Made by a program: the position numbers and the translations under genes
From: Gemmatimonadota bacterium
Lineage (GTDB): Bacteria; Gemmatimonadota; Gemmatimonadetes; Longimicrobiales; Gaopeijiaceae
Length of the DNA stretch: 64,000 bases
Direction: 5' to 3'
Assembly (NCBI GenBank): GCA_022822445.1
Contig: JAJEBR010000068.1
Location: forward strand, 1-64,000
The notes under the pieces: model-generated
Told to the model about the DNA's origin: nothing
The model's input: the letters and a program-made list of their open reading frames with translations, nothing else
The model's database searches: none
Shown: in pieces, positions 26,273-36,523 of the stretch
How positions within the stretch are numbered: the stretch's first letter is position 1
Layout: each line of letters opens with the position of its first letter

Positions 26273-26287
26273 GGTATAATGGGATGA
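26273..26287 (+). promoter_or_regulatory. TATAAT promoter between ank1 and ank2
   Basis: GGTATAATGGGATGA is identical over 15 bp to the element before ank1. TATAAT lies at 26275-26280, about 53 bp before the ank2 ATG. It implies that ank2 to ank5, which are packed with 7-bp spacers, form an operon of their own. Confidence 0.6.
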
Positions 26288-26333
26288 CCCGGATTCAATC
26301 GCCCCAGGGCACCAGCGGCATTTCGGAGGAACC

Positions 26334-29300
26334 ATGAGAGAGTTGGCTCTGGCGGGTCATCGGCCAGTTGTTGCGGGCGTCCGCCCGGCCGCCCTGGTCG
26401 CCCTGGTTCTCCTGCTGTGCCAAGCCTGCGCCGGTGCCCCCACCGCCGATCCGGCAACCGCGCGTGCCGCCCCGCCAGCCCCCACCCTCACCCGCCCCAC
26501 CTGCGACCACTGGGGCTCTGTCGACTTCTTCCGCGATGCCACCCCGCAACTGGTGCGCGAGTGCCTCCAGGCGGGCGCAGACCCCAACGGCCCCCCGGGC
26601 GTGTACCCGCTGCCTCCCCTCTTCGTCGCTGCCGGGTGGTCGCCGCATCCGGCCGTCATCTCGGCACTGGTCGACGCCGGAGCCGACCTGAACGCCCGGC
26701 ATTGGGGCGACCTCACTCCTCTGCATGAGGCCGCGGGTCAGAACACGAACGCCGGGGTCACAGGCGCGCTCCTGGATGTGGGGGTGGACCCGAACGCGCG
26801 GGACCGGGACGGAATCGCCCCGCTTCATCTGGCGGCGGCTCGCAACAGCAACCCGGACGTCGTCACCTTCCTGATCGAGGCTGGCGCCGACCCCAACACC
26901 CGCGATCCATACGGCAACACGCCCCTTCACCTGGCCTGGGCGCACATCTTCTTGGATCGCCGCCCGGTCATGCGCGAACTCCTGCGCCTGGGTGCCGATC
27001 CACTCGCACGCAACGATGCGGGAGAGATCGCCGAACCGACCCACTGCGACAACTGGGACACGGGCTACTTCGCCTATTCGGCGCTCCCTGCGGACTACGC
27101 GCGCTGCCTGGACACGGGTGCGGACCCGAACGCACGCGATGGCGAACGGCGGACGTTGCTCCACCGGGCTTTGGAGAACCAGGACCCGGAGGTCACCGCC
27201 CTGTTGCTGGACGCGGGCGCGGACCCCAACGCCGTCGCGAGGCTTGGGGGTCCCCCCCTCATGCGGGTGATCTGGCTTAATCCCCGGCGCTACAGTAATC
27301 CCGACCCCGAGATTGCAATTGAAATGGTCCGGCTGCTTCTGGCTGCGGGCGCGGACCCCAACGGTTATGGCTCCGGAAACACGCCGTTGTACAGTGCCGC
27401 CGGCCAAGGGGCCGCGGAACTGGTTGGCTTGTTGCTGGAGGCCGGCGCGGATCCGAACCCGCCGACTCGGCGCTGGGAGACATCGCCGCTCGCCGCTGCC
27501 ACCCGATCCGGCCACACCGAAGTCATCCGGCTCCTGGAAGACGCTGGTGCGGAGGCCATCCCCCGGAACGAGGAAGTGGTGGCCCCGCAGGAGCAAGAGC
27601 TTCCGGAAGGCTCCGACGTTCCATGCGACATCAGCGACTGGACTCTCCAGCACCAAGCCCCGCCAGAGAGCTTACACGACTGCCTCGAAGCCGGTGCCCA
27701 GGTCGACGCGGTTCGGTGGGATGGGATGACCCCGCTGATGTCCATGGTGGGCATGCGCCTGACCCGGGAGGACTGGGCGCGCATCTGGGCCGCCCCCAGG
27801 AAGATCGCCATCCTCCTTGCGGCTGGCGCCGATTCCAATGTGCCCAATGAAGCTGGGGAAACGCCGCTGCATCGGGTCGTCGCTTTGGACGGTGTCATCG
27901 CACGGAGTGCGGTAACGGCTCTGATCGAGGCGGGGGCCGACGTCAACGCCCCCGACTGGCGAGGGCAAACGCCCCTTCACAGGGCGGCGGCGTGGTCGGA
28001 TTCGAGCACCGTTTTGCGACTGTTGCTGGAAGCCGGCGCGGAGGTGAGCGCCCGCACGAACCTGGGAGAGACTCCGCTGCATCTGGCTGCGTCGCGGACG
28101 TGGGGCCGGTATCCATGGGAGGGCCCGGCCCACGGGATCACCGTTCTGCTCGAAGCTGGCGCGGAGGTGGATGCGCGGACGGGGGACGGACGCACCCCGC
28201 TGCACGTGGCCCTGGAATCGGACCGCCCCGCCGCTGCCGTCAAGTTGCTGGAGGCCGGTGCGGACCCGATGGCTCGGGACGTCGCTTTCAACCTCGCCGA
28301 TCCGACAGCGTGCGAGCGTTGGGGTACGGCAACGTTCTTTGCCCTTGCGAATGCGGATGTCGTGACGGAATGCCTCGAAGCCGGCGCGGACGCGAATCCC
28401 GCCGCTGAAGCGGGGGATCAGACCTCGCCGTCACTCCTGCACGTTGCGGCTGCCCACGCGCGGGATCCAGCGGTGATCACCGCCCTGGTTCATGCAGGGG
28501 CGCTTGTCGGCACGCGCGGCGGGTTCAGGGGCACGCCACTTCATACGGCCGCCGAGAATCCCAACCCTACCGCAGTGCGCGCGCTGCTCCAGGCCGGCGC
28601 GGACTTAAATGTGCAGGCCCGGAGGTTCGGCCGCTCTTCTGCTGCCCGGGGAGATGCGACCCCGCTACACGTCGCCGCGGCGAATCCAAACCCCGAGGTC
28701 GCCGCCGCGCTGATTGAGGCTGGCGCCGACGTCGGGGCGCGCGCCGGGTATCGCGGCGAGACTCCGTTGCACGCGGCAGCCCGGAACCCGAACCCGGAGG
28801 TGGCGGAACTTCTGTTGTCCGCCGGGGCCAACGTCCACGTCCGCGAGTTCGCCAGAGGGCCGGTGTCGCGTGTTTCTGTCGGTGGAGTCGATTACACGAC
28901 CCGCCGGCTGGGCGGAATCACGCCGCTCCACGTGGCAGCCCGGAACCCGAACCCGGACGTGCTAGCTGTCCTGCTGGAGGCCGGGGCGGATCCGACAGCC
29001 CGGGCATGGAGGCACGAGGGCCACTACAACTGGTCCGGCAACGTGACTCCTTTGTACGACGCGGCCCGGTCCAACCCCAATCCAGAGATTGCGGCGACCC
29101 TGCTGGCGGCGGGCACGGACGTGGACGGGCGCGGAGCGGAAATCAGATTCGGGAGTTCCTCAACGCCCGCTCGCGCGTCGCCCGTCTACCTCGCAGTTCG
29201 CATCCCCGGACACCCCGCTGTGATCGAAGCGCTGGCCCATGCCGGGGCCGACCTGGAGCTGACGGACTCGTCGGGACGCACCGCATTGCACCACGCGGCG

Positions 29301-29459
29301 ATCACCAATCCCACCGTCTTCCCCCTCCTCCTGCGCCTCGGTGCCGACCCGGACGCCATCGACGCCGAGGGGAAGACGCCCATGGACTACGCGAGAGAAA
29401 ATCCCGCGCTCCAACCCTGGGAGCGGGTTAGAATGTCAACTCCGCTTGGCAGTAGGTAA
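26334..29459 (+). CDS. Giant exported ankyrin-repeat protein 2
   Basis: The product has 1041 residues, with GGAGGA just before the ATG. The signal-like N-terminus ends in L-L-L-C-Q-A-C, a weak lipobox, so lipidation is less certain than in its neighbours. Cap repeat 1 is C57-D-H-W with its second Cys at 77; the other caps are C-D-N-W, C-D-I-S-D-W and C-E-R-W. About 23-26 ankyrin repeats fill the rest. The end (P-M-D-Y-A-R-E-N-P-A-L-Q-P-W-E-R-V) continues into R-M-S-T-P-L-G-S-R, encoded by the 39-bp element that also holds the next gene's start. A stretch near residues 405-430 (E-V-V-A-P-Q-E-Q-E-L) lacks the repeat and may be a linker. Its start region is unlike the other four genes. Confidence 0.88.
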   Translation: MRELALAGHRPVVAGVRPAALVALVLLLCQACAGAPTADPATARAAPPAPTLTRPTCDHWGSVDFFRDATPQLVRECLQAGADPNGPPGVYPLPPLFVAAGWSPHPAVISALVDAGADLNARHWGDLTPLHEAAGQNTNAGVTGALLDVGVDPNARDRDGIAPLHLAAARNSNPDVVTFLIEAGADPNTRDPYGNTPLHLAWAHIFLDRRPVMRELLRLGADPLARNDAGEIAEPTHCDNWDTGYFAYSALPADYARCLDTGADPNARDGERRTLLHRALENQDPEVTALLLDAGADPNAVARLGGPPLMRVIWLNPRRYSNPDPEIAIEMVRLLLAAGADPNGYGSGNTPLYSAAGQGAAELVGLLLEAGADPNPPTRRWETSPLAAATRSGHTEVIRLLEDAGAEAIPRNEEVVAPQEQELPEGSDVPCDISDWTLQHQAPPESLHDCLEAGAQVDAVRWDGMTPLMSMVGMRLTREDWARIWAAPRKIAILLAAGADSNVPNEAGETPLHRVVALDGVIARSAVTALIEAGADVNAPDWRGQTPLHRAAAWSDSSTVLRLLLEAGAEVSARTNLGETPLHLAASRTWGRYPWEGPAHGITVLLEAGAEVDARTGDGRTPLHVALESDRPAAAVKLLEAGADPMARDVAFNLADPTACERWGTATFFALANADVVTECLEAGADANPAAEAGDQTSPSLLHVAAAHARDPAVITALVHAGALVGTRGGFRGTPLHTAAENPNPTAVRALLQAGADLNVQARRFGRSSAARGDATPLHVAAANPNPEVAAALIEAGADVGARAGYRGETPLHAAARNPNPEVAELLLSAGANVHVREFARGPVSRVSVGGVDYTTRRLGGITPLHVAARNPNPDVLAVLLEAGADPTARAWRHEGHYNWSGNVTPLYDAARSNPNPEIAATLLAAGTDVDGRGAEIRFGSSSTPARASPVYLAVRIPGHPAVIEALAHAGADLELTDSSGRTALHHAAITNPTVFPLLLRLGADPDAIDAEGKTPMDYARENPALQPWERVRMSTPLGSR

Positions 29460-29472
29460 AGAGAAGATGACA
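29434..29472 (+). repeat. 39-bp ank-start junction element, copy 2
   Basis: TGTCAACTCCGCTTGGCAGT, then AGGTAAAGAGAAGATGACA. It encodes the last residues of ank2 (S-T-P-L-G-S-R-stop), the 7-bp spacer and the ATG of ank3 (29467). Confidence 0.85.
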
Positions 29473-32400
29473 ACAAGAAGACACCCTAGCCGGTTAGCCA
29501 TCGCATCCACGCTCCTGACCCCTCTCCTCTTCGCGACCCCGTCCACCGCTCAGCTTTTCCCCGACCCCCCTCCACCGCCCTGCGACGAATGGGGCAGCGG
29601 ATACTTCTTCCGGTCCGCCACCCCGGAGCGCGTGCGCGAATGCCTCGAGGCCGGCGCCGATCCCGTCGCTCCCAACCCGGACGGGGTCACGCCGCTGCAC
29701 CTGGCGGCGCTGCAGAACCGCAACCCCGAGATCGTCACCATCCTGGTGGAAGCCGGCGCCGACGCCAACGCCCGGGGCCCCTCCGGCCTGACACCCCTGC
29801 ACATGAGCTGGAGCCAATCGGGATCGCCTCGTGCCGCGGCGGTCGTCCGCGAGCTGTTGCGGCTGGGGGCCGACCCCCTCGCGCGTGACGAGCGCGGCTG
29901 GGTCGCCGACCCCATCCACTGCGACCACTGGAACACCGGGTCATTCTCCCGCATCGCAGTCCGGGCGGACTTTGCCCGCTGCCTGGAGGAGGGCGCGGAC
30001 GTGTTCGCTCGCGACGCCAACTTCCCCTATGCGAACGACGGGGGCTACACCGTCCTCCATCACGCGACGGCGAACGGGGACGGGACCGTAATTGCGCTGC
30101 TCGTGGAAGCCGGGGCCGACCTGGAGGCCCGCAACGACAGATGGGGCTTCACGCCGCTCCACATCGCCATCGGCAACCGCAACGTCGCCGCCGTGACCGC
30201 CCTGCTGGACGCCGGTGCAGACATCGAAGCGGATGCCGGCGGCATCTGGGGCACGCCCCTTAGCCGCGCGGCCATGCAGATCAGCGGAATCAGCAACAAC
30301 CGCAATGCGGCCACGATGACGATCATCGACGCGCTGCTGGCCGCGGGCGCCGACGTGAATGCCGTTGGCGAGGATGGGCGCACGCCGCTTCTGAATGTTC
30401 TCCAGGACGGCCGCATAGGGCTCTACTCCACGAACGAGCGTCTGCGTGGCACCGAAGCCACCGCCGATTCCGTGGTCGATCTGGCCGTGAAGCTGCTGGA
30501 GGCCGGCGCGGATCCCGACGCGCCGGGAGGGAGGGGACAGACGCCGTTGCACCTGGCCGCGGAATATCGGACTCCGGCACTGGTCCAGGCCCTGCTGGAT
30601 GCCGGGGCCGACCCGAATGCCACGGACCGATACGGAAGCTCCGCTCTGCATGTGGCCGCCCGCGCCGGCACTCCCGAGGTCATCGCGCTTCTGGTCGCTG
30701 CCGGTGCGGAGGTGAACGGGCAAACCGAGGCCGGGACCTCCCCCATTCACATTGCGGTCTCGTCGGTTCCCTACGACCTGACCGGGGACGATCCACAGGT
30801 GCAGACGGGCCCCTGGAGGCTCCGGGCGGCCGCTCTGCTGGAGGCGGGCGCGGACCCCGACCTGCCGGATGCGGAGGGTGACACGCCCCTCCACTTCGCC
30901 GCGCAGGAGGTCGACACGGCCCTGGTGTCCCTGCTCGCAACCGCCGGAGCCGACCTGAACACCCGCAACGACAGGGGCGAGACGCCGCTCCTGACTGCCC
31001 GCTACCACGCCAATGCGCCGGTCGCGCGCAAGCTGCTCGATCTTGGGGCCGACCCCAGTGTGCTAGAGGGCACCGGGGGGATTGACGGTCCACTCTGCGA
31101 CCTGAACGACTCCTCCTTCCTGCTTCGCGCCCCGGCCGAGACCTTGAGGGACTGTCTGGAAGCCGGCTTTCCCGTCAATACGCAGGGCGATCTCGGACTC
31201 ACGCCCTTGATGCGGCTGGCGTCTTCGAGCCCCGGGAGCTTTGACGAGCCCGAAAAGGTCGCACTCCTTCTTGCAGCCGGCGCGGACCCCAACGCCAGTC
31301 ATGAATCGGGGCGCACGCCGCTGCATCTGGTCGCCGAGGCGGGCTGGGACTATGAGGGCCGGCGGAAATGGACCGGCGCAGCGGGACGCACAGCCGCTAA
31401 CCGGCTGCTGGACGCGGGGGCGGACGTCAATGCCCGCGATACTCTGGGGCAGACACCGCTGCACAAAGCCATCCGACAGGAGGGCGCTTCCGGGACGCTC
31501 ATGGTGACCCTGCTGATCGAGGCCGGCGCCGACGCGAACGCCCGCGCGAACGACGGCCAGACCCCGCTCCACCTCGCCGCTTCGCTTGACCTCGTGCCCG
31601 TAATATCCGCCCTGCTCGAAGCCGGCGCCGAAGTGGACGCCCGCACGAATGACGGCCTGACCCCGCTGCACCTTGCTCTGCGGAGAGGCCGGCGCGCCGC
31701 CGCAGCCACCCTGTTGGAAGCCGGAGCCGATCCGGACGCGCGCGACGCAGAGGGAAATCTCGGCGATCCGACCGACTGCGAACACTGGGGCACCGAGGCC
31801 TTCTTCGTGTTCGCCACTGCCGATGCCGTCGAGAGCTGCCTTGCTGCGGGTGCGGACCCGAATAACCTGCCCGAGCGGACGGAGTCACCTGAAACCCGCC
31901 CAAGTGTTTTCTCTTTCCCTCCCCCACCGCCCCTGCACGCCGCCGCCACACATGCGCAGGATCCCGCGGTCATCACCGCAATGGTGCGGGCGGGGGCCGA
32001 TGTGAATGCCCGCGGCGACTGGGACAAAACCCCACTCCACGAAGCCGCCGAGAACGGCACGCCGGAGGTGGTGCGGGCGCTCCTGGAGGCTGGTGCCGAC
32101 GTAGACGCGCGACCCAGGGGATTCGATCCCCATTCAGGCGTCGCGAACACCCCGCTGCACTTCGCCGCCCGCAACCCAGACCCGGAGGCTGCCGCGGCGC
32201 TACTCGAGGCGGGCGCCGACGTCAACGCCCGGGGACAGGACCGCACAACCCCGCTGCACTACGCCGCAAGCAACCGAAATCCGGCGTTGGCGATACTCCT
32301 GCTGGAGGCCGGCGCCGAAGTCAACGCCGCCGGGTCCGACGGCATCACCCCGCTCCACAACGCAGCCGCGTGGAACTCAAACCCGGATGTGCTCGCCGTC

Positions 32401-32907
32401 CTGTTGGAGGCCGGTGCCGACGTGCATGCGCGGGGAGCGTACAACCATACCCACGCCCCGGCCGGACAGGTGACGCCCCTGCACACCGCCGCTTACTGGA
32501 ATCCCAACCCTGAGATCGTCACGATGCTCATCGCTGCCGGCGCCGACCCCGATGGCGGGGAAGTGAACGCGCTCCCCCCGGCCGGGCCGGACACCTCCAT
32601 TCGGCTGGGCGACTCCCGGGCACGGTCTCCCATCTCCCTTGCGGCGTCGATCAATCCGAACCCCGCCGTGATCGAGGCACTCGTGCGCGCCGGAGCGGAT
32701 CTCGAGCGAACCGGCCCGTCGGGACAGACGGTACTGCACGACGCGGCAAATCACATACCGCGCGCCTTCCCGCTCCTCCTCCGCCTGGGCGCCGACCCGG
32801 AAGCGCGCGACGCGGAAGGAAGGACGCCCATGGATTACGCGAGGGAGAATCCGGCGCTGCAGCCGTGGGAGCGCGTCAGAATGTCAACTCCGCTTGGCAA
32901 TAGGTAA
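29467..32907 (+). CDS. Giant exported ankyrin-repeat protein 3
   Basis: The product has 1146 residues from the ATG at 29467, 7 bp after the ank2 stop. Unlike its lipoprotein neighbours it has a signal-peptidase-I type leader (L-L-F-A-T-P-S-T-A-Q), so it may be released into the periplasm or outside. About 27-28 ankyrin repeats follow. The four cap repeats start at C-D-E-W, C-D-H-W, C-D-L-N-D and C-E-H-W. It is closest to ank4: both share the block V-F-A-R-D-A-N, P-Y-A-N-D-G-G-Y-T-V-L-H-H-A-T and then E-A-D-A-G, so they look like a recent duplication. It ends in R-M-S-T-P-L-G-N-R inside copy 3 of the junction element. Confidence 0.9.
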   Translation: MTTRRHPSRLAIASTLLTPLLFATPSTAQLFPDPPPPPCDEWGSGYFFRSATPERVRECLEAGADPVAPNPDGVTPLHLAALQNRNPEIVTILVEAGADANARGPSGLTPLHMSWSQSGSPRAAAVVRELLRLGADPLARDERGWVADPIHCDHWNTGSFSRIAVRADFARCLEEGADVFARDANFPYANDGGYTVLHHATANGDGTVIALLVEAGADLEARNDRWGFTPLHIAIGNRNVAAVTALLDAGADIEADAGGIWGTPLSRAAMQISGISNNRNAATMTIIDALLAAGADVNAVGEDGRTPLLNVLQDGRIGLYSTNERLRGTEATADSVVDLAVKLLEAGADPDAPGGRGQTPLHLAAEYRTPALVQALLDAGADPNATDRYGSSALHVAARAGTPEVIALLVAAGAEVNGQTEAGTSPIHIAVSSVPYDLTGDDPQVQTGPWRLRAAALLEAGADPDLPDAEGDTPLHFAAQEVDTALVSLLATAGADLNTRNDRGETPLLTARYHANAPVARKLLDLGADPSVLEGTGGIDGPLCDLNDSSFLLRAPAETLRDCLEAGFPVNTQGDLGLTPLMRLASSSPGSFDEPEKVALLLAAGADPNASHESGRTPLHLVAEAGWDYEGRRKWTGAAGRTAANRLLDAGADVNARDTLGQTPLHKAIRQEGASGTLMVTLLIEAGADANARANDGQTPLHLAASLDLVPVISALLEAGAEVDARTNDGLTPLHLALRRGRRAAAATLLEAGADPDARDAEGNLGDPTDCEHWGTEAFFVFATADAVESCLAAGADPNNLPERTESPETRPSVFSFPPPPPLHAAATHAQDPAVITAMVRAGADVNARGDWDKTPLHEAAENGTPEVVRALLEAGADVDARPRGFDPHSGVANTPLHFAARNPDPEAAAALLEAGADVNARGQDRTTPLHYAASNRNPALAILLLEAGAEVNAAGSDGITPLHNAAAWNSNPDVLAVLLEAGADVHARGAYNHTHAPAGQVTPLHTAAYWNPNPEIVTMLIAAGADPDGGEVNALPPAGPDTSIRLGDSRARSPISLAASINPNPAVIEALVRAGADLERTGPSGQTVLHDAANHIPRAFPLLLRLGADPEARDAEGRTPMDYARENPALQPWERVRMSTPLGNR

Positions 32908-32920
32908 AGAGAAGATGACA
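32882..32920 (+). repeat. 39-bp ank-start junction element, copy 3
   Basis: TGTCAACTCCGCTTGGCAAT, then AGGTAAAGAGAAGATGACA. It differs from copy 2 at one base. It joins the end of ank3 to the ATG of ank4 (32915). Confidence 0.85.
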
Positions 32921-35900
32921 CAACTCGGTCCGATGAAGCCGTTCACGATCGTCCCGCGGCTGCCCGCAGTTCTCCTCGCGGCCCCGCTGCTTGCACTCGC
33001 CCTTCTCACGGCCTGCGCCGATGGACGCGAGCCGGACCCGGCCGACGCCTCCCCCTCCCCGGCGGAGGCTCCCGGCGTCAATCCCGCCACCACCGCCCCA
33101 ACCTGCGACGACTGGGGCACCTTCCCATTTTTCCAGTCGGCCTCGCCCCAAGACGTTCAGGCATGCCTCGACGCGGGCGCGGACATCGACGGACCCGATG
33201 ACGGGTTCTTCGGGTCACCCTTTCACGCAGCAGCCGGCGTTACCCGGCACCCGGAGGTCATCGCACTGATGATCGAGGCCGGTGCGGACGTTGACGCTCG
33301 CGACTGGAACGGCGGCACTCCCCTGCATTCGGCAGCGACCGGCAATCCCCACCCGGTAGTCGTTGCCGCGCTTCTGGATGCCGGAGCTGACCCGAACGCC
33401 CGCGACCTCGACGAGGTAACCCCGCTGCACATGGCGGCCCGGAGCAACGAGAACCCGGAAACCGTCACCGCCCTGGTCGAAGCCGGTGCCGATCCCGACG
33501 CCCGGGGACCCGCCGGCCTCACACCATTGCACATGGCATGGAACGATTTGGGATCTCCGCACGCCACCGCGGTCGTGCGCGATCTGCTGCGGTTGGGAGC
33601 CGATGGCCACGCGCGCAACGATCGGGGCCAGGTCGCCGACCCCACCCACTGCGAACACTGGAACACGGGCTGGTTCGCCAGCCACGCGATCCGTGCGGAC
33701 TTCGCCCGTTGCCTGGCGCAGGGCGCGGACATATTCGCTCGCGACGCCAATGCGCCCTATGCAAACGACGGAGGCTACACCGTTCTCCATCACGCGACGG
33801 CGAACGAAGATGGTTCCATCATCGCGCTGCTGGTCGGCGCGGGTGCCGAGATGGAAGCTCGCAACGACGCGGGATTCACACCGCTGCACAAGGCGGTCAG
33901 CAACGCCAACCCGGCGGCAGTGACCGCCCTGGTGGAGGCCGGTGCGGACATCGAAGCGGATGCCGGCCGTATGTGGGGGACGCCCCTGGTCAACGCGGCG
34001 TTGCAGATCAGAGGGACCAGCAGTAACCGCAATGCAAACACGATTGCAATCATCGACGCACTGCTGGAGGCCGGCGCAGACGTGAACGCCGTTGACGAAC
34101 GCGGTGACACCCCCCTGCTGAAGGTCCTTCAGTGGGGCAGCATGGGCCTCCAATCCACCAACGAGCGACTGCGCGGCAGCGACGCAACGGCCGACTCGGT
34201 AGTCGCCGTGGCGCTGAAGCTGCTGGAGGCCGGGGCGGATCCCGACGCCCGGGGCGCACGATCGACGCCGCTGATCGAGGCCGCCGAATACCGTACCCCT
34301 GTCCTGGTTCGCGCCCTGCTGGACGCCGGAGCCGATCCGAATGGGCAAGGCGCTTTTGGCAGTTCGCCCCTTCACGTAGCCGCCCGCGCCGGCAGCCTGG
34401 AAGTCATCGCGCTCCTGGTCGCCGCGGGGGCGGAGGTGAACAGCCAGAACGAGAACGGATCGTCGCCCCTGCACGTGGCGGTTGTCCGGAGCACAAGCTC
34501 CCGCGCAGCGGCGCTCCTGGAAGCAGGTGCCGACCCCAACCTGCCCGGCGCGGGCGGTGACACCCCCCTGCACCTTGCGGCGCAGGAGTCCGACACGGCC
34601 CTGGTGACCCTCCTGGCCAGCGCCGGAGCCGACGTGAACGCACGGAACGACGCCGGCGAGACGCCGCTGCAGGCGGCCCGCAACCACGCCAACGAGCCGG
34701 TCGCGCGAAAGCTGCTCGATCTGGATGCCGACCCCAGCGTCCTGGAGGGGACTGCGGGCGTCGACGACCTTCTGTGCGACCTGGGCGACTACATGTTTCT
34801 CATTCGCGCCCCGGTCGAGAGCCTGAGGGATTGTCTCGCCGCCGGGTTCCCCGTCAACGAGCCGGGCAGATTCGACCAGACGCCCTTGGTGCACCTGGCC
34901 GGCTCCACCGGCTGGGGCTTCGACGAACCCGACAAGGTCGCGGTCCTCCTGGAGGCCGGGGCGGACGTGAACGCCCGTACTCGTTCGGGGCTGACGCCGC
35001 TCCATCTGGTTGCTCAAGCCGACAGGGATTACGACGGCTACAGGAAATGGGGCGGATCCGCGGGACGCGCCGCAGCCGCCGCACTTCTCGACGCGGGCGC
35101 CGACTTGAACGCCCGCGATGCCGACGGGGAGACGCCGCTGCACAAGGCGGTCCGGCAGGAGGACGACTCCGCAGTCTTCATGGTCACGCTGCTGCTCGAA
35201 GTCGGGGCCGACGTAAACGCACGCACCAACGACGGCCAGACCCCGCTGCACCAGGCCGCATCCCTTGACCGCGTGACCGCCATGGCCGCTCTGCTCGAGG
35301 CCGGCGCGGAGGTGGACGCCCGCACCGACGACGGCCGCACCCCGTTGCACCAGGCCCGGGCGAGCGGACAGCTCGCCGCTGCGGCCGTCCTCCTGGAAGC
35401 CGGAGCCGATCCGGCCCCACGCGACCAGGAAGGAGAGCTTTACGATCCAGTCAGCTGCGAGTACTGGGGCACACGAATCTTCTTCGCGTTCGCCACGCTC
35501 AGCGACGTCACCGTTTGCCTCGATGCCGGAGCGGACCCCCGCGATCCGATACACGCGGAGCCACCCCGCGTGTTCAGCTCCCGCCTGCCTGCCTACACTC
35601 CTCCACCGTCACCACCCCTGCACTCGGCTGTCGCCCACACGCGGGACCCCGACGTGATCACTGCCCTGTTGCAGGCCGGGGCGGACGTCAACGCGCGCGG
35701 CGAATGGGACAGGACAGCCCTGCACGAGGCCGCCGAGCACGGGACGCTTGACGTGGTGCGAGTATTGCTCGAGGCCGGCGCCGACGTGGACGCACGGCCC
35801 CGGGGGTTCGACGACTTTTTCCGGGGTAGCCCGACGCCTCTTCACCTCGCAGCGCGCAACCCCGACCCGGAGGTTGCCGCGGCGCTTCTGGTGGCGGGCG

Positions 35901-36523
35901 CGGACGTCGACGGGCGGGGGCAGGGGGGCGAGACTCCCCTGCACAAGGCCGCCTGGAACCCGAATCCGGCCGTGGCTGAGCTCCTTCTGGAAGCGGGAGC
36001 CGAGGTGAACGCCCCGGAATCCAGCGGCCTCACGCCTCTTCACCGGGCCGCATCGGGGAACTCGAATCCAGCGGTTCTCGACGTCCTGCTGGAGGCCGGA
36101 GCCGACGTGCACGCGCGGGGATCGCACAACCATTCCCACGCTCCGTCCGGCAGGGTGACGCCCTTGGACAACGCCGCCTACTGGACCGACAACCCCGAAA
36201 TCATCGCCATCCTGGTCGCCGCCGGGGCGGACCCCAACGGCCGTCCCCTCGAACTCGCGGCGTCAGTCAACCCGAACCCTGCCGTGATCGAGGCACTGGT
36301 ACGCGCGGGCGCCGACCTCGCGCTGACCGACTCGGACGGCCGCACGATCCTTCACCGCGCAGCAATCGGCATACCCAAGGCCTTCCCGCTCCTCCTGCGC
36401 CTGGGCGCCGACCCCGAAGCGCTCGACGCCGAAGGCAGGACGCCCATGGATTACGCGAGAGAGAATCCGGCGCTGAATCCCTGGGAGCGAGTCAGAATGT
36501 CAACTCCGCTTGGCAGAAGGTAA
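32915..36523 (+). CDS. Giant exported ankyrin-repeat lipoprotein 4
   Basis: The product has 1202 residues, the longest of the five. The leader ends in L-L-T-A-C (lipoprotein), followed by a Pro/Ala/Asp-rich tether of about 30 residues before the first cap (C-D-D-W). The other caps are C-E-H-W, C-D-L-G-D and C-E-Y-W, each with its partner Cys about 19-20 residues on. About 28-30 ankyrin repeats are present, many of the form N-P-N-P-A-V-I-E-A-L-V-R-A-G-A-D. It runs parallel to ank3 over nearly its whole length. It ends R-M-S-T-P-L-G-R-R within copy 4 of the junction. The long minus-strand frame inside it (33215-35554) mirrors the repeat codon bias and is not a gene. Confidence 0.9.
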   Translation: MTQLGPMKPFTIVPRLPAVLLAAPLLALALLTACADGREPDPADASPSPAEAPGVNPATTAPTCDDWGTFPFFQSASPQDVQACLDAGADIDGPDDGFFGSPFHAAAGVTRHPEVIALMIEAGADVDARDWNGGTPLHSAATGNPHPVVVAALLDAGADPNARDLDEVTPLHMAARSNENPETVTALVEAGADPDARGPAGLTPLHMAWNDLGSPHATAVVRDLLRLGADGHARNDRGQVADPTHCEHWNTGWFASHAIRADFARCLAQGADIFARDANAPYANDGGYTVLHHATANEDGSIIALLVGAGAEMEARNDAGFTPLHKAVSNANPAAVTALVEAGADIEADAGRMWGTPLVNAALQIRGTSSNRNANTIAIIDALLEAGADVNAVDERGDTPLLKVLQWGSMGLQSTNERLRGSDATADSVVAVALKLLEAGADPDARGARSTPLIEAAEYRTPVLVRALLDAGADPNGQGAFGSSPLHVAARAGSLEVIALLVAAGAEVNSQNENGSSPLHVAVVRSTSSRAAALLEAGADPNLPGAGGDTPLHLAAQESDTALVTLLASAGADVNARNDAGETPLQAARNHANEPVARKLLDLDADPSVLEGTAGVDDLLCDLGDYMFLIRAPVESLRDCLAAGFPVNEPGRFDQTPLVHLAGSTGWGFDEPDKVAVLLEAGADVNARTRSGLTPLHLVAQADRDYDGYRKWGGSAGRAAAAALLDAGADLNARDADGETPLHKAVRQEDDSAVFMVTLLLEVGADVNARTNDGQTPLHQAASLDRVTAMAALLEAGAEVDARTDDGRTPLHQARASGQLAAAAVLLEAGADPAPRDQEGELYDPVSCEYWGTRIFFAFATLSDVTVCLDAGADPRDPIHAEPPRVFSSRLPAYTPPPSPPLHSAVAHTRDPDVITALLQAGADVNARGEWDRTALHEAAEHGTLDVVRVLLEAGADVDARPRGFDDFFRGSPTPLHLAARNPDPEVAAALLVAGADVDGRGQGGETPLHKAAWNPNPAVAELLLEAGAEVNAPESSGLTPLHRAASGNSNPAVLDVLLEAGADVHARGSHNHSHAPSGRVTPLDNAAYWTDNPEIIAILVAAGADPNGRPLELAASVNPNPAVIEALVRAGADLALTDSDGRTILHRAAIGIPKAFPLLLRLGADPEALDAEGRTPMDYARENPALNPWERVRMSTPLGRR

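Noticed and set aside
33215-35554. A minus-strand frame of 779 codons inside ank4.
   Set aside because: Its apparent repeats are the reverse complement of the ankyrin repeats; the plus strand carries the conserved motifs.
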